This document shows positions 7,184-13,671 of a stretch of DNA of 13,671 nt, in pieces. Origin of the DNA: Chloroflexota bacterium. GTDB lineage: Bacteria; Chloroflexota; UBA6077; CF-72. The notes beneath the pieces were generated by a model. It saw nothing but the letters and a program-made list of their open reading frames with translations, made no database searches and had not been told where the DNA came from. The stretch's first letter is position 1. Each line of letters opens with the position of its first letter. The DNA is taken from positions 1 to 13,671 of the forward strand of contig JAFAWJ010000151.1 of NCBI GenBank assembly GCA_019242065.1, in the 5' to 3' direction. Made by a program: the position numbers and the translations under genes.

Positions 7184-7606
7184 TCACCGCCCGACTTCCA
7201 CGACGACGTAGTGCTGCTCCACCGAGACGGGGAACGTCTCGGCCACGTACGGGCCTTTTTCCAGGCCCTCGAAACCGGGCACGACGCTCACGTCGTAGCG
7301 GCGGACGAGCACGTGGCCCGGGTCAAACCACGACTGCCCCGTGCGCAGGTCGTACTCCCAGCCATGCCACGGGCAGCGCAGCACCTCGCCCGCGCGCGAG
7401 TAGTGGAACTCGCCCACGCCCTCGGAGCGCAGGAACCCCAGGGTGTTGCCCAGGCACAGCGGGCCGCCCTGGTGCGGGCAGCGGTTGAGCACGGCAAAGA
7501 ACTCGCCGCGGACGTTGAACACGCCGATGGACCGCCCGCCGACGTCGACGATCTTGCGCTGGCCAGGCGGAATCTCGTCGACGGTGGCCACCACCCACTT
7601 CGCCAC
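7184..7606 (-). CDS. Rieske [2Fe-2S] ferredoxin-like protein with widened cluster spacing
   Basis: Small soluble electron carrier or redox partner, 140 residues and a single Rieske domain. There is no catalytic oxygenase domain, signal peptide or membrane anchor. The cluster ligands are Cys43 and His45 (NRCPHQGGPLC), then Cys78 and His81 (RCPWHGWEYDL). Between His45 and Cys78 there are 32 residues, about twice the 15-17 usual in Rieske ferredoxins. The insert, LGNTLGFLRSEGVGEFHYSR, replaces the common short loop; similar long-loop Rieske proteins occur in some environmental bacteria as I recall them. The start is GTG (MAKWVVATVDEIPPG, a typical Rieske opening) with a poor ribosome site. It follows the amidohydrolases and is one base before the dikinase. 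Likely an electron donor for an enzyme coded elsewhere. Confidence 0.9.
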   Translation of the reverse strand: MAKWVVATVDEIPPGQRKIVDVGGRSIGVFNVRGEFFAVLNRCPHQGGPLCLGNTLGFLRSEGVGEFHYSRAGEVLRCPWHGWEYDLRTGQSWFDPGHVLVRRYDVSVVPGFEGLEKGPYVAETFPVSVEQHYVVVEVGR

Positions 7607-7611
7607 GCCGC

Positions 7612-7692
7612 TCAGTGCCTGGAGGCTTGGTCACGCCAGAACGCGTCGCGAAAGGCAGGATCACACCGTCCGCGACGACCGCGTCGACGCAT
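7612..7692 (-). CDS. Possible 26-residue small ORF between amidohydrolase and Rieske genes
   Basis: An ATG directly abuts the TGA of the 371-residue amidohydrolase (TGAATG), and the frame ends with TGA five bases before the Rieske GTG, so it fills the gap almost exactly. The product begins MRRRGRRGR and ends DAFWRDQASRH, so it is very basic at the start. No strong ribosome site is visible, and only about 15 of 26 codons end in G or C, poorer than the neighbouring genes. It may be a leader that couples translation across the gap, a tiny protein, or chance. I do not recognise it. Confidence 0.3.
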   Translation of the reverse strand: MRRRGRRGRCDPAFRDAFWRDQASRH

Positions 7693-8808
7693 TCAGTGGC
7701 CCTGGACGCGAACGGGGAGTTTGTAGAGCGCCCGGGCGTTTTCGGCCATCAGCTTGGCGTTGAACCCCTCGGGCAGCTTGATCTTCGGCAGCGCCTCGTC
7801 AGGCGCGTCGAAGTCCCAGTGCGGATAGTCCGTCGAGAACATCAGCTTGTCCTCGAGCCACGGCGCGTGCGCCAGCATCTCCACGAACTGCCGCGCCACG
7901 GGCGGCTCTTCCATCGGCTGCGTCGTCAGCCAGAAGTGCTCGGCGAAGTATTCCGACGGCTTCAAACGCAAATCGGGCACCTCGTCGTGCAACTTGCGCC
8001 AGGCGGAATCCAGCCGCCACGCCAGGGGCGGCGCCCAGGCGAAGCCACCCTCGATGAGCACGATCTTGAGCCCGGGAATGTGCTCGAAGACGCCCTCGCA
8101 CACCAGGCTGATGACCTGCGCCTGAAACGCGGTCGACATCCCCGCGTGATCCTCGAGGTACATCGACGGCCAGCCCGCGCCCGTGATCGGATGCCCGCCC
8201 TGGCCGCCGAAGTGCACGCCGATCGGTAGCCCGGCCTCGACCGCCGCCTCGTACATCGGCCAGTACTTCCGTCGACCCAGCGGCTCGCTGGTGCGAATCG
8301 TCAGCATGACCTGCACGAAGCCAGGGTGCTGGCCCATGCGCCGGATCTCGGCCACCGCGTGTTCGGGTGACTCGTAGGCAACCACCAGCCCGCTGCGCAG
8401 CCGCGGCTCGGGGTCGAGCCACTCGTCGATCTGCCAGTCGTTGATCGCCGAGGACAACGCCGCCGCATATTCGTGATTGAGCTGCTGGCCAGCGCCCAGC
8501 AGTGGCTGCAGCACGCCGAAGTCCATGTCCCAGGCGTCCAGCAACTGGTAGCGCATGAAGTCGAGATCGGAGCCAGGCGGCAGGCCGCTCGGCGGCCAGG
8601 CGTCGGTCCGCGCGGCGTTCGGATTGGCGCGCGGGTAGTAGGCGCCGGCGAACCCGCGGTCGCCGATCGTGTCACGATGGCGGCGCCAGCGCTCAGACAG
8701 ATACGGGTGCAGCGCCTTGGGCGACTTCAACGCGGGGTGGATATCGCAATCGATCACGGCCAGCTTGGCCTGGCGGCGAGTAGTGGGCGGCGGAAGTGTG
8801 GTGACCAT
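7693..8808 (-). CDS. Metal-dependent amidohydrolase (amidohydrolase_2/ACMSD-like), 371 residues
   Basis: TIM-barrel metal enzyme of the amidohydrolase-2 family, whose members hydrolyse or decarboxylate carboxylated ring or chain compounds. Visible: strand-1 motif VIDCDIHPAL (18-27), where Asp22-x-His24 stands for the usual HxH; metal-ligand His199 in IGVHFGGQGG; Glu253 in IVLIEGGFAWAP; and Asp327 in [12 protein letters not shown]. The open frame extends to 9165 on the minus strand, but that extension runs antisense-like through the upstream gene and has no family character. I chose ATG 8808 (MVTTLPPPTT) because GGGAGGAG lies 12 bases upstream, directly after the upstream stop. It is a close paralogue of the 340-residue gene next to it, sharing NDW, EPRLR, HPGFVQV, STDYPHW and PDEA blocks. 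Active-site residues look intact; substrate unknown. Confidence 0.9.
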   Translation of the reverse strand: MVTTLPPPTTRRQAKLAVIDCDIHPALKSPKALHPYLSERWRRHRDTIGDRGFAGAYYPRANPNAARTDAWPPSGLPPGSDLDFMRYQLLDAWDMDFGVLQPLLGAGQQLNHEYAAALSSAINDWQIDEWLDPEPRLRSGLVVAYESPEHAVAEIRRMGQHPGFVQVMLTIRTSEPLGRRKYWPMYEAAVEAGLPIGVHFGGQGGHPITGAGWPSMYLEDHAGMSTAFQAQVISLVCEGVFEHIPGLKIVLIEGGFAWAPPLAWRLDSAWRKLHDEVPDLRLKPSEYFAEHFWLTTQPMEEPPVARQFVEMLAHAPWLEDKLMFSTDYPHWDFDAPDEALPKIKLPEGFNAKLMAENARALYKLPVRVQGH

Positions 8809-8820
8809 TGCTGTAGACGG

Positions 8821-8828
8821 CTCCTCCC
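8821..8828 (-). promoter_or_regulatory. Ribosome binding site fixing the 371-residue amidohydrolase start
   Basis: GGGAGGAG on the minus strand lies in the 25-base gap after the upstream gene and 12 bases before ATG 8808. It argues for ATG 8808 over the 119-codon longer reading frame. Confidence 0.6.
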
Positions 8829-8833
8829 GTGTG

Positions 8834-9856
8834 TCAGTTGAACCGATAAAACGCGCGCGCGTTTTCATACAGGATCTTGCGTCGGAGGTCCGATGGCAAG
8901 CCCGCGGGCACCGCCTCGTCGGGTGAATCGAAGTGCCAGTGAGGATAGTCGGTGGAAAACATGAGCAGGTCATCCGAGCCCATCTGCTCGATGATCTGCA
9001 CGAGATGCTCCGGCTCAGGCGGCGCGTCGATCGGCTGCAGGGACAGTCGAATACGCTCGCGCACGTAGGCCGACGGCACGCGCGTGTTCCACGGGACTTC
9101 GCGCCGCAGCCCCTTCCAGTCCTTGTCGATGCGCCACAGGAGCGACGGCAGCCACGTCCAACCACCTTCTATCAGCGACATGCGCAGATTGGGAAAACGA
9201 TCGAAGACACCCTCGACCACCAGGTTCAGCACCTGCGTCTGAAAGACCTGGGCCATGCCGACATACTCTTCGATGTAATACGAAGGCCAGCCACTGCCCG
9301 TCGGCGGATTGCCTGGTGCACCGCCGAATTGCAGACTGACCACCAGGTCATGCCGCGCGGCAGCCTCGAAGATCGGCAGGTAGCGTCGATTGCCGTACGG
9401 CGCTTCGGATCGCACCGGCAGCAATACCTGGACGAAGCCGGGATGGTCGCCCAGACGGTCGATCTCCGCAGCGCCCATCGCCGGCACACGCGTGGGGACG
9501 ACCAGCGAGGCTCGCAGGCGCGGCTCCCTGTCGAGCCACTGGGCGACTAGCCAGTCGTTGACCGCCGCGGCCATGGCCGCGGCGGTGTCCGGATTGTGCA
9601 GGCTGTCGACCGCGTAGGCGCAGTTGAGGATGCCCACTTCGACCGACCATGGGTCCAGCACGTCGCGGCGCACGGCCTCCAGGTCGGGAACCCCGGCGGG
9701 CATGCGCGTCGTCGGCGCATTGGGCGGGTAGGCGGTATCGACTGCGCCTTTGAAGGCCGATGTGCGAATGTACTCGCGCCAGTGGTCCGAGAGGAACGGC
9801 ATCAGCGCGTCGGCATTCGGAATCGCCGTATGAATGTCGCAGTCGATGACCGTCAT
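8834..9856 (-). CDS. Amidohydrolase_2-family protein, 340 residues, with a metal-ligand His replaced by Gln
   Basis: Paralogue of the 371-residue amidohydrolase, with the same TIM-barrel blocks in the same order: [10 protein letters not shown] (3-12), a D-x-H motif with His9; [42 protein letters not shown] with Glu230; and [12 protein letters not shown] with Asp303. The difference is at strand 5, where the paralogue has VHFGG: here the sequence is SLQFGG, so Gln177 stands at the metal-ligand His. It may bind metal differently, use another ligand, or be a non-catalytic partner. ATG 9856 overlaps the icd stop as ATGA, so translation is coupled; no separate strong ribosome site is seen. The C-terminus [11 protein letters not shown] matches the paralogue's ENARALYKL. 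Complete and not degraded. Substrate unknown. Confidence 0.88.
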   Translation of the reverse strand: MTVIDCDIHTAIPNADALMPFLSDHWREYIRTSAFKGAVDTAYPPNAPTTRMPAGVPDLEAVRRDVLDPWSVEVGILNCAYAVDSLHNPDTAAAMAAAVNDWLVAQWLDREPRLRASLVVPTRVPAMGAAEIDRLGDHPGFVQVLLPVRSEAPYGNRRYLPIFEAAARHDLVVSLQFGGAPGNPPTGSGWPSYYIEEYVGMAQVFQTQVLNLVVEGVFDRFPNLRMSLIEGGWTWLPSLLWRIDKDWKGLRREVPWNTRVPSAYVRERIRLSLQPIDAPPEPEHLVQIIEQMGSDDLLMFSTDYPHWHFDSPDEAVPAGLPSDLRRKILYENARAFYRFN

Positions 9857-12075
9857 GCTTCGAGGCCAGCCAGCGCGGCGTTGAAGGTCTTCGACGGGCG
9901 CATGACCTGCGCCGCTTTTTCAGGATCGGGCTGGTAATAGCCGCCGACGTCGGTCGGATGACCCTGGACGCCATTCAATTCGCCGACAATCGTCTGTTCT
10001 TGCTCGGCCAGGGTCGTGGCAAGGTCGGCGAATGCCGCGGCGAGCTCGCGGTCGTCTGTCTGACGTGCCAGCTCCTGCGCCCAGTACAGCGCGAGATAGA
10101 AATGGCTGCCGCGGTTGTCGATGCCGCCGACACTGCGCGTCGGCGATTTGTCCTCGTTGAGGAAGGTGCCCGTGGCGCGATCCAGGGTGTCGGCCAGGAT
10201 CTGCGCGCGGCGGTTGCCGGTGCTCTGGGCGACGAGCTCGAAGCTGGCCGCAATCGCGAAAAACTCGCCCAGGCTGTCCCAGCGCAGGTAGTTCTCGTGG
10301 AGCAATTGCTGTACGTGTCGCGGCGCGGAGCCGCCAGCGCCGGTTTCGAAGAGACCGCCGCCGGCGATGAGTGGCACGATCGACAGCATCTTGGCACTGG
10401 TGCCCAGCTCGAGAATCGGGAACAGGTCGGTCAGGTAGTCGCGCAGCACATTACCCGTCACCGAGATCGTGTTTTCCCCACGACGAATGCGTTCCACCGA
10501 GAGTGCGGTCGCCTCGGCGGGCGACATGATCTCGATGCGCAGGCCGTCGACGTCGTGCTCCGGCAGATACGCCTTGACCTTTTCGATCAGGTTGGCGTCG
10601 TGGGGTCGCGACGCGTCCAGCCAGAACACCGCCGGGTCACCCGTCAGCCGCGCACGATTGACCGCGAGTTTGACCCAGTCACGGACCGGCACGTCCTTGG
10701 TCTGGCACATGCGGAAGATGTCGCCCGGGCTGACCGGTTGCTCGAGAACCAGTTGGCCATCGGCGTCGACGACGCGCACCGTGCCATGCGTGGCTATCTC
10801 GAAGGTCTTGTCGTGGCTGCCGTATTCCTCGGCGGCCTGCGCCATCAAGCCGACGTTGGGCACCGAGCCCATGGTCGCTGGATCGTAGGCGCCGTGCGCC
10901 CGACAGTCGTCGATGACCACCTGGTACACGTCGGCGTAGCTGCTATCGGGGATGACGGCCAGGGTGTCGGCCTCCTTGCCATCCGGGCCCCACATGTGAC
11001 CGGAGGAGCGGATCATGGCCGGCATGGTGGCGTCGATGATGACGTCGCTTGGCACGTGCAGGTTGGTGATGCCTCGCGCGGAGTCGACCATCGCCAGCGC
11101 CGGACCTTCAGCCATCTCCTGGTCGAAGGCCGTGCGAATTTGCTGACCGTCGGGCAGCGACTCCAGGCCGGCGAAGATGGAGCCCAGACCGTCGTCGGGG
11201 TCCAGCCCAGCCGATTCCAGCGCGGTGCCGTACTGGGCGAAGGTGTTCGGGAAAAAGGCCCGGACGGCGTGGCCGAAGATGATCGGGTCGGAGACCTTCA
11301 TCATCGTCGCCTTGAGGTGCACCGAAAACAGCACGCCCTCAGCTTTGGCCCGCGCCACTTGCGCGGAGAGAAAGTCGCGCAGCGCCGCGGCGCGCATCAC
11401 CGAGGCATCCACCACTTCGCCCGCCAGGACCGGCACTGTCTCGCGCAAGACGGTGGTGCTGCCGTCCTCGCCTGCCAGCTCGATACGCAGCGAGCCATCC
11501 TTCTTTATGACGACAGACCGCTCGGTCGACCGAAAGTCGTCGCCCGCCATGTGCGCCACGTTGGTCTTCGCGTCGGATTTCCAGGCGCCCATGCGATGCG
11601 GGTGCGCGCGCGCGTAGTTCTTCACCGAGGCCGGCGCGCGACGGTCCGAGTTGCCTTCCCGCAACACCGGATTGACGGCGCTGCCTTTGACCCGGTCGTA
11701 GCGTTTGAGGGTCTCCCGTTCGGCGTCGGAGTGGGGATCCTCGGGGTAATCCGGAACCGCGTAGCCCTTCTGCTGGAGCTCGGCGATGGCCGCCTTGAGC
11801 TGCGGGATGGAGGCGGAAATGTTGGGCAGCTTGATGATGTTGGCTTCGGGCGTCTTGGCCAGCTCGCCGAGCTCGGCCAGCGCGTCGCCGATGCGCTGCT
11901 TGTCCTTCAGGTGCTCGGGGAAGCTGGCAATGATGCGCCCTGCCAGCGAGATGTCGCGCGTCTCCAGGCGCACCCCCGCTTTCGCGGCGTACGCCTGCAC
12001 GATCGGCAGCAGCGAGTACGTAGCCAGCGCCGGTGCTTCGTCGGTGTGGGTATAGATGATGGTCGGGTCGCTCAC
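9853..12075 (-). CDS. icd: NADP-dependent isocitrate dehydrogenase, monomeric type
   Basis: Citric acid cycle enzyme: isocitrate + NADP+ to 2-oxoglutarate + CO2 + NADPH, in the cytosol. At 740 residues it is the full length of the monomeric IDH family, unrelated in size to the 400-450 residue dimeric enzymes. The N-terminus [20 protein letters not shown] is diagnostic. The isocitrate site [17 protein letters not shown] gives Ser132, Asn135, Arg139 and Arg145. Lys255 lies in [20 protein letters not shown], Asp348 in [17 protein letters not shown], Tyr418 in [10 protein letters not shown], and Arg545 in NVLRDYLTD. These correspond to substrate residues known from the Azotobacter vinelandii enzyme. 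The C-terminal coenzyme region contains [22 protein letters not shown] and NRGSHFY. GTG 12075 overlaps the upstream stop (GTGA); AGGAGG lies ten bases upstream. Sitting between amidohydrolases rather than with citric-cycle genes is unusual. Confidence 0.97.
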   Translation of the reverse strand: MSDPTIIYTHTDEAPALATYSLLPIVQAYAAKAGVRLETRDISLAGRIIASFPEHLKDKQRIGDALAELGELAKTPEANIIKLPNISASIPQLKAAIAELQQKGYAVPDYPEDPHSDAERETLKRYDRVKGSAVNPVLREGNSDRRAPASVKNYARAHPHRMGAWKSDAKTNVAHMAGDDFRSTERSVVIKKDGSLRIELAGEDGSTTVLRETVPVLAGEVVDASVMRAAALRDFLSAQVARAKAEGVLFSVHLKATMMKVSDPIIFGHAVRAFFPNTFAQYGTALESAGLDPDDGLGSIFAGLESLPDGQQIRTAFDQEMAEGPALAMVDSARGITNLHVPSDVIIDATMPAMIRSSGHMWGPDGKEADTLAVIPDSSYADVYQVVIDDCRAHGAYDPATMGSVPNVGLMAQAAEEYGSHDKTFEIATHGTVRVVDADGQLVLEQPVSPGDIFRMCQTKDVPVRDWVKLAVNRARLTGDPAVFWLDASRPHDANLIEKVKAYLPEHDVDGLRIEIMSPAEATALSVERIRRGENTISVTGNVLRDYLTDLFPILELGTSAKMLSIVPLIAGGGLFETGAGGSAPRHVQQLLHENYLRWDSLGEFFAIAASFELVAQSTGNRRAQILADTLDRATGTFLNEDKSPTRSVGGIDNRGSHFYLALYWAQELARQTDDRELAAAFADLATTLAEQEQTIVGELNGVQGHPTDVGGYYQPDPEKAAQVMRPSKTFNAALAGLEA

Positions 12076-13514
12076 CCGTGTATGGCCTCCTGCCTGGTCG
12101 TGGCCAGCTCGTGTTCGACGGCCTGCTCGACGACCGTGTCTTTGAAGAAATCGCGGTTCATGCGCGTGTGCAGCTCGACGGCATTGCTGAACGTCAGGTC
12201 GCGAAAGTCGCGCTCGGAGATGAGCTGGTGCTCGACCATCTCCCAGACCTCGGGCAGGACGTCGGTGAAGTCGGTCACGTCCCAGTGGCCGACGTCGGTG
12301 CCCAGCATGGCCTTCAGGCGGCCGGGCATGCGCGCGTCAAAGGCCCAGACGTTGCACGGATCGTCGGCCTCGCAGCCAAAGTAGAAGTTGCGGGCGTACT
12401 GCTCGACCAGCGCCTCAGTGGAGTCCACGCCGAGCGCGGCGTAGTCGTCCAGCGACTCGGTCTCGCGCTCCGTCAGCTCGGTCAGCCCCAGCGAGTCGAC
12501 CGCTGCTTCACCGGTGGTCTTCAGTCGCGCATACCCGTAGCGATCGATGAGCTGTTGGAGACGGGCGACGTCGATATTGGTCGGCCGCAGGTGCTCGAGC
12601 ATCGCCGCGTAGTGGCGTTTTTCAAAGCCGCCGACCAGTCCGCAGAGCAACTCGACGCCGTAGCCCACACCGCCCTCGAGGAACGAGAACGTCAGCTCCG
12701 GAAAGCGGTGGACGACGCCGCCCAGGAACAGGGCCCTGGTCAACGGGGCATGCGCGTCGGCGGCGTGACCGATGCGGTTGAACTCACCATTGCTCGGCGA
12801 CGTGCGGTTCGGCCAGCCGTTGCTGCCCTGGTGGACGGTGACGGCCACGCCCAGCTCCAGGCACTTCTGCCACAGCGGGTCGTAATCGTGCGGGTTGTCC
12901 AGGCCGAGCGCGTCGATGTACTGCGGGGCTTGAGACTGCTCCGCGTACGCCGCCACCGGGCGCGGCAGCGAGCCTTTGAAGCTGGCGGCCTTCAGGCCGA
13001 GCCGCCTCAGAGAGTGCTCCAACTCGGCGATCGCCTCGTCCGGCGAAAAGCACGGGATCAGCGCGGCGGGCGTCAGATGGCGCGCGTGATCGCGAAAGAC
13101 GTCCGCGACCATCGTGTTGTAGGCGCGGCACACCGCCTGGCGCAGCTCAGTTCGTGCGATGTTGTTGGCGCCCAGGCAGCGCGTCGGATACACGACGCCG
13201 TAGTCGATGCCGAGGTCGCCCATGCGCTCGACGAGCAGCGCCGGCAGCATGGCGCTGGCGAAATCGAGCGTATCCGCGGTGGTGATCCACCAGTTGCCGC
13301 GGCTCAGACGCCGCGCGCGGCGCTCCTCCCACGACGCCGCGTACCAGGCGCCCTGGCGTGTCTGTGAGCGACGGTACTCCTCCGCGAGATCGCCGCCGGC
13401 GACGTCGCGGACGTAGTCGACGATGACGGGCACCGATTCGACCCAGTGACCGTCGCCGTCGAGCACCGGGTGACTGAGCTGGTCGTGAATACGCGCCGCG
13501 GCGGTGACTGGCAT
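12072..13514 (-). CDS. Metal-dependent amidohydrolase family protein, 480 residues
   Basis: Longer TIM-barrel amidohydrolase, distant from the two small paralogues downstream. Landmarks: [11 protein letters not shown] (17-27), Asp21-x-His23 as the strand-1 metal motif; DYGVVYPT (104-111); [11 protein letters not shown] (225-235) with His228; [11 protein letters not shown] (276-286) with Glu280; and [13 protein letters not shown] (403-415) with Asp407. This is the same D-x-H, His, Glu, Asp pattern as the intact 371-residue paralogue, so catalysis is plausible. An extra helical segment (about 295-385) separates Glu280 from Asp407 and includes two cysteines (381, 387) in [15 protein letters not shown] 13514 is 15 bases after the stop of the SH3 gene, with GAGGTAAAGGT upstream. 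It overlaps icd by four bases. The family includes decarboxylases and hydrolases of carboxylated aromatics; substrate unknown. Confidence 0.88.
   Translation of the reverse strand: MPVTAAARIHDQLSHPVLDGDGHWVESVPVIVDYVRDVAGGDLAEEYRRSQTRQGAWYAASWEERRARRLSRGNWWITTADTLDFASAMLPALLVERMGDLGIDYGVVYPTRCLGANNIARTELRQAVCRAYNTMVADVFRDHARHLTPAALIPCFSPDEAIAELEHSLRRLGLKAASFKGSLPRPVAAYAEQSQAPQYIDALGLDNPHDYDPLWQKCLELGVAVTVHQGSNGWPNRTSPSNGEFNRIGHAADAHAPLTRALFLGGVVHRFPELTFSFLEGGVGYGVELLCGLVGGFEKRHYAAMLEHLRPTNIDVARLQQLIDRYGYARLKTTGEAAVDSLGLTELTERETESLDDYAALGVDSTEALVEQYARNFYFGCEADDPCNVWAFDARMPGRLKAMLGTDVGHWDVTDFTDVLPEVWEMVEHQLISERDFRDLTFSNAVELHTRMNRDFFKDTVVEQAVEHELATTRQEAIHG
12086..12091 (-). promoter_or_regulatory. 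Ribosome binding site of icd
   Basis: AGGAGG on the minus strand, ten bases before the GTG start of icd and inside the end of the upstream amidohydrolase gene. It confirms the GTG start and the GTGA overlap. Confidence 0.65.
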
Positions 13515-13529
13515 GCGCTCAGCTTACCT

Positions 13530-13670
13530 TTACCTCGACGCCGGAACGGTGACGGACAGCACCCAACCAACGCGGCCGTCGTCACCGCGGATCTGGGTCC
13601 ATTCACCCTGCCGCTGGAGGACAGTCACGGTGGCGCCCTCGTCGTAGCCTCTGCCCGGAAGCCGCTGACC
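13530..13670 (-). CDS. Bacterial SH3-domain protein, C-terminal end (partial)
   Basis: The last 46 codons of a gene that begins beyond the window, ending in TAA at 13532-13530. The visible protein reads GYDEGATVTVLQRQGEW, then TQIRGDDGRVGWVLSVTV and PASR. The turn GYDEG, the VTVL strand, the EW pair and the DGRVGWV ending are the hallmarks of bacterial SH3 (SH3b/SH3_3) domains, which bind peptides or cell-wall material and usually sit at the C-terminus of secreted or membrane-anchored proteins. The stop is 15 bases from the next ATG, so the gene is probably in the same operon. The rest of the protein is unknown. Confidence 0.75.
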   Translation of the reverse strand, partial: GQRLPGRGYDEGATVTVLQRQGEWTQIRGDDGRVGWVLSVTVPASR

Positions 13671-13671
13671 G

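Noticed and set aside
4648..7606. Prodigiosin-like dikinase plus Rieske cyclase pair (PigC/RedH with RedG)
   Set aside because: The Rieske protein has only 140 residues and lacks the oxygenase catalytic domain of RedG, and no pyrrole biosynthesis genes are present. A ligase role for the dikinase alone stays open.
7644..7690. Short inverted repeat (CGTCGCG/CGCGACG) and the palindrome GCGTCGACGC as a terminator or operator
   Set aside because: There is no T-run, the loop is 20 bases, and such CG-rich palindromes are frequent by chance in this base composition.
8809..9165. 119-codon N-terminal extension of the 371-residue amidohydrolase
   Set aside because: It runs out of frame through the 340-residue gene, is Arg/Ser/Cys-rich without family character, and a strong ribosome site precedes the ATG at 8808.
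9958..12384. 808-codon plus-strand open frame opposite icd and the upstream amidohydrolase end
   Set aside because: It lies antisense to a strongly conserved, diagnostic isocitrate dehydrogenase and crosses the next gene boundary. Its translation is rich in Arg, His, Val and Gly with no family motif. Long antisense frames are expected in GC-rich DNA.
12078..13367. 429-codon plus-strand frame opposite the 480-residue amidohydrolase
   Set aside because: Antisense shadow of a gene with clear metal-binding motifs; no recognisable domain and no start context of its own.
1..13671. CRISPR array, tRNA, rRNA, insertion sequence or attachment site
   Set aside because: I saw no regularly spaced repeats, no cloverleaf-like segments, no transposase or integrase motifs and no terminal inverted repeats.

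Overview
High-GC bacterial DNA in which every gene I can support lies on the minus strand, so transcription runs from the right edge to the left. There is no rRNA or tRNA to fix taxonomy. The peptide-binding lipoprotein has a twin-arginine plus lipobox signal ending in AACGP, followed by a long Pro/Ala/Thr tether. That style is common in Chloroflexota, which is my best guess; an actinobacterium is the main alternative. This is inference from protein style, not a phylogenetic result.

Layout in transcription order. (1) 13670-3815 is a tightly packed gene string: the C-terminal end of an SH3-domain protein, a 480-residue metal-dependent amidohydrolase, a monomeric NADP isocitrate dehydrogenase (icd), two tandem paralogous amidohydrolases of 340 and 371 residues, a small Rieske [2Fe-2S] protein, a phosphohistidine dikinase built like rifampicin phosphotransferase, and a streptomycin/hydroxyurea-kinase-family phosphotransferase. 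Junctions are GTGA and ATGA overlaps or gaps of 1-25 bases. The exception is an 86-base gap before the Rieske gene, which is almost exactly filled by a 26-codon ORF. (2) After a 173-base non-coding gap comes a dipeptide/oligopeptide-type ABC importer: binding lipoprotein, then two permeases. A possible GTG start of a further gene, perhaps the ATPase, sits at the left edge.

How the parts may work together (inference): three hydrolase/decarboxylase-type amidohydrolases, a Rieske electron carrier and two phosphotransferases look like an accessory catabolic or detoxification pathway for an unknown organic substrate. The ABC importer could bring in that substrate or a peptide-like compound. A citric-acid-cycle enzyme translationally coupled between amidohydrolases is unexpected. 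Dikinase and kinase together could phosphorylate an antibiotic or another small hydroxylated molecule. The dikinase start is not visible as ATG, GTG or TTG at the right place: its N-terminal ATP-binding motif is only recovered by starting at a CTG one base after the Rieske stop codon. One of the two small amidohydrolases has Gln where its paralogue has a metal-ligand His.
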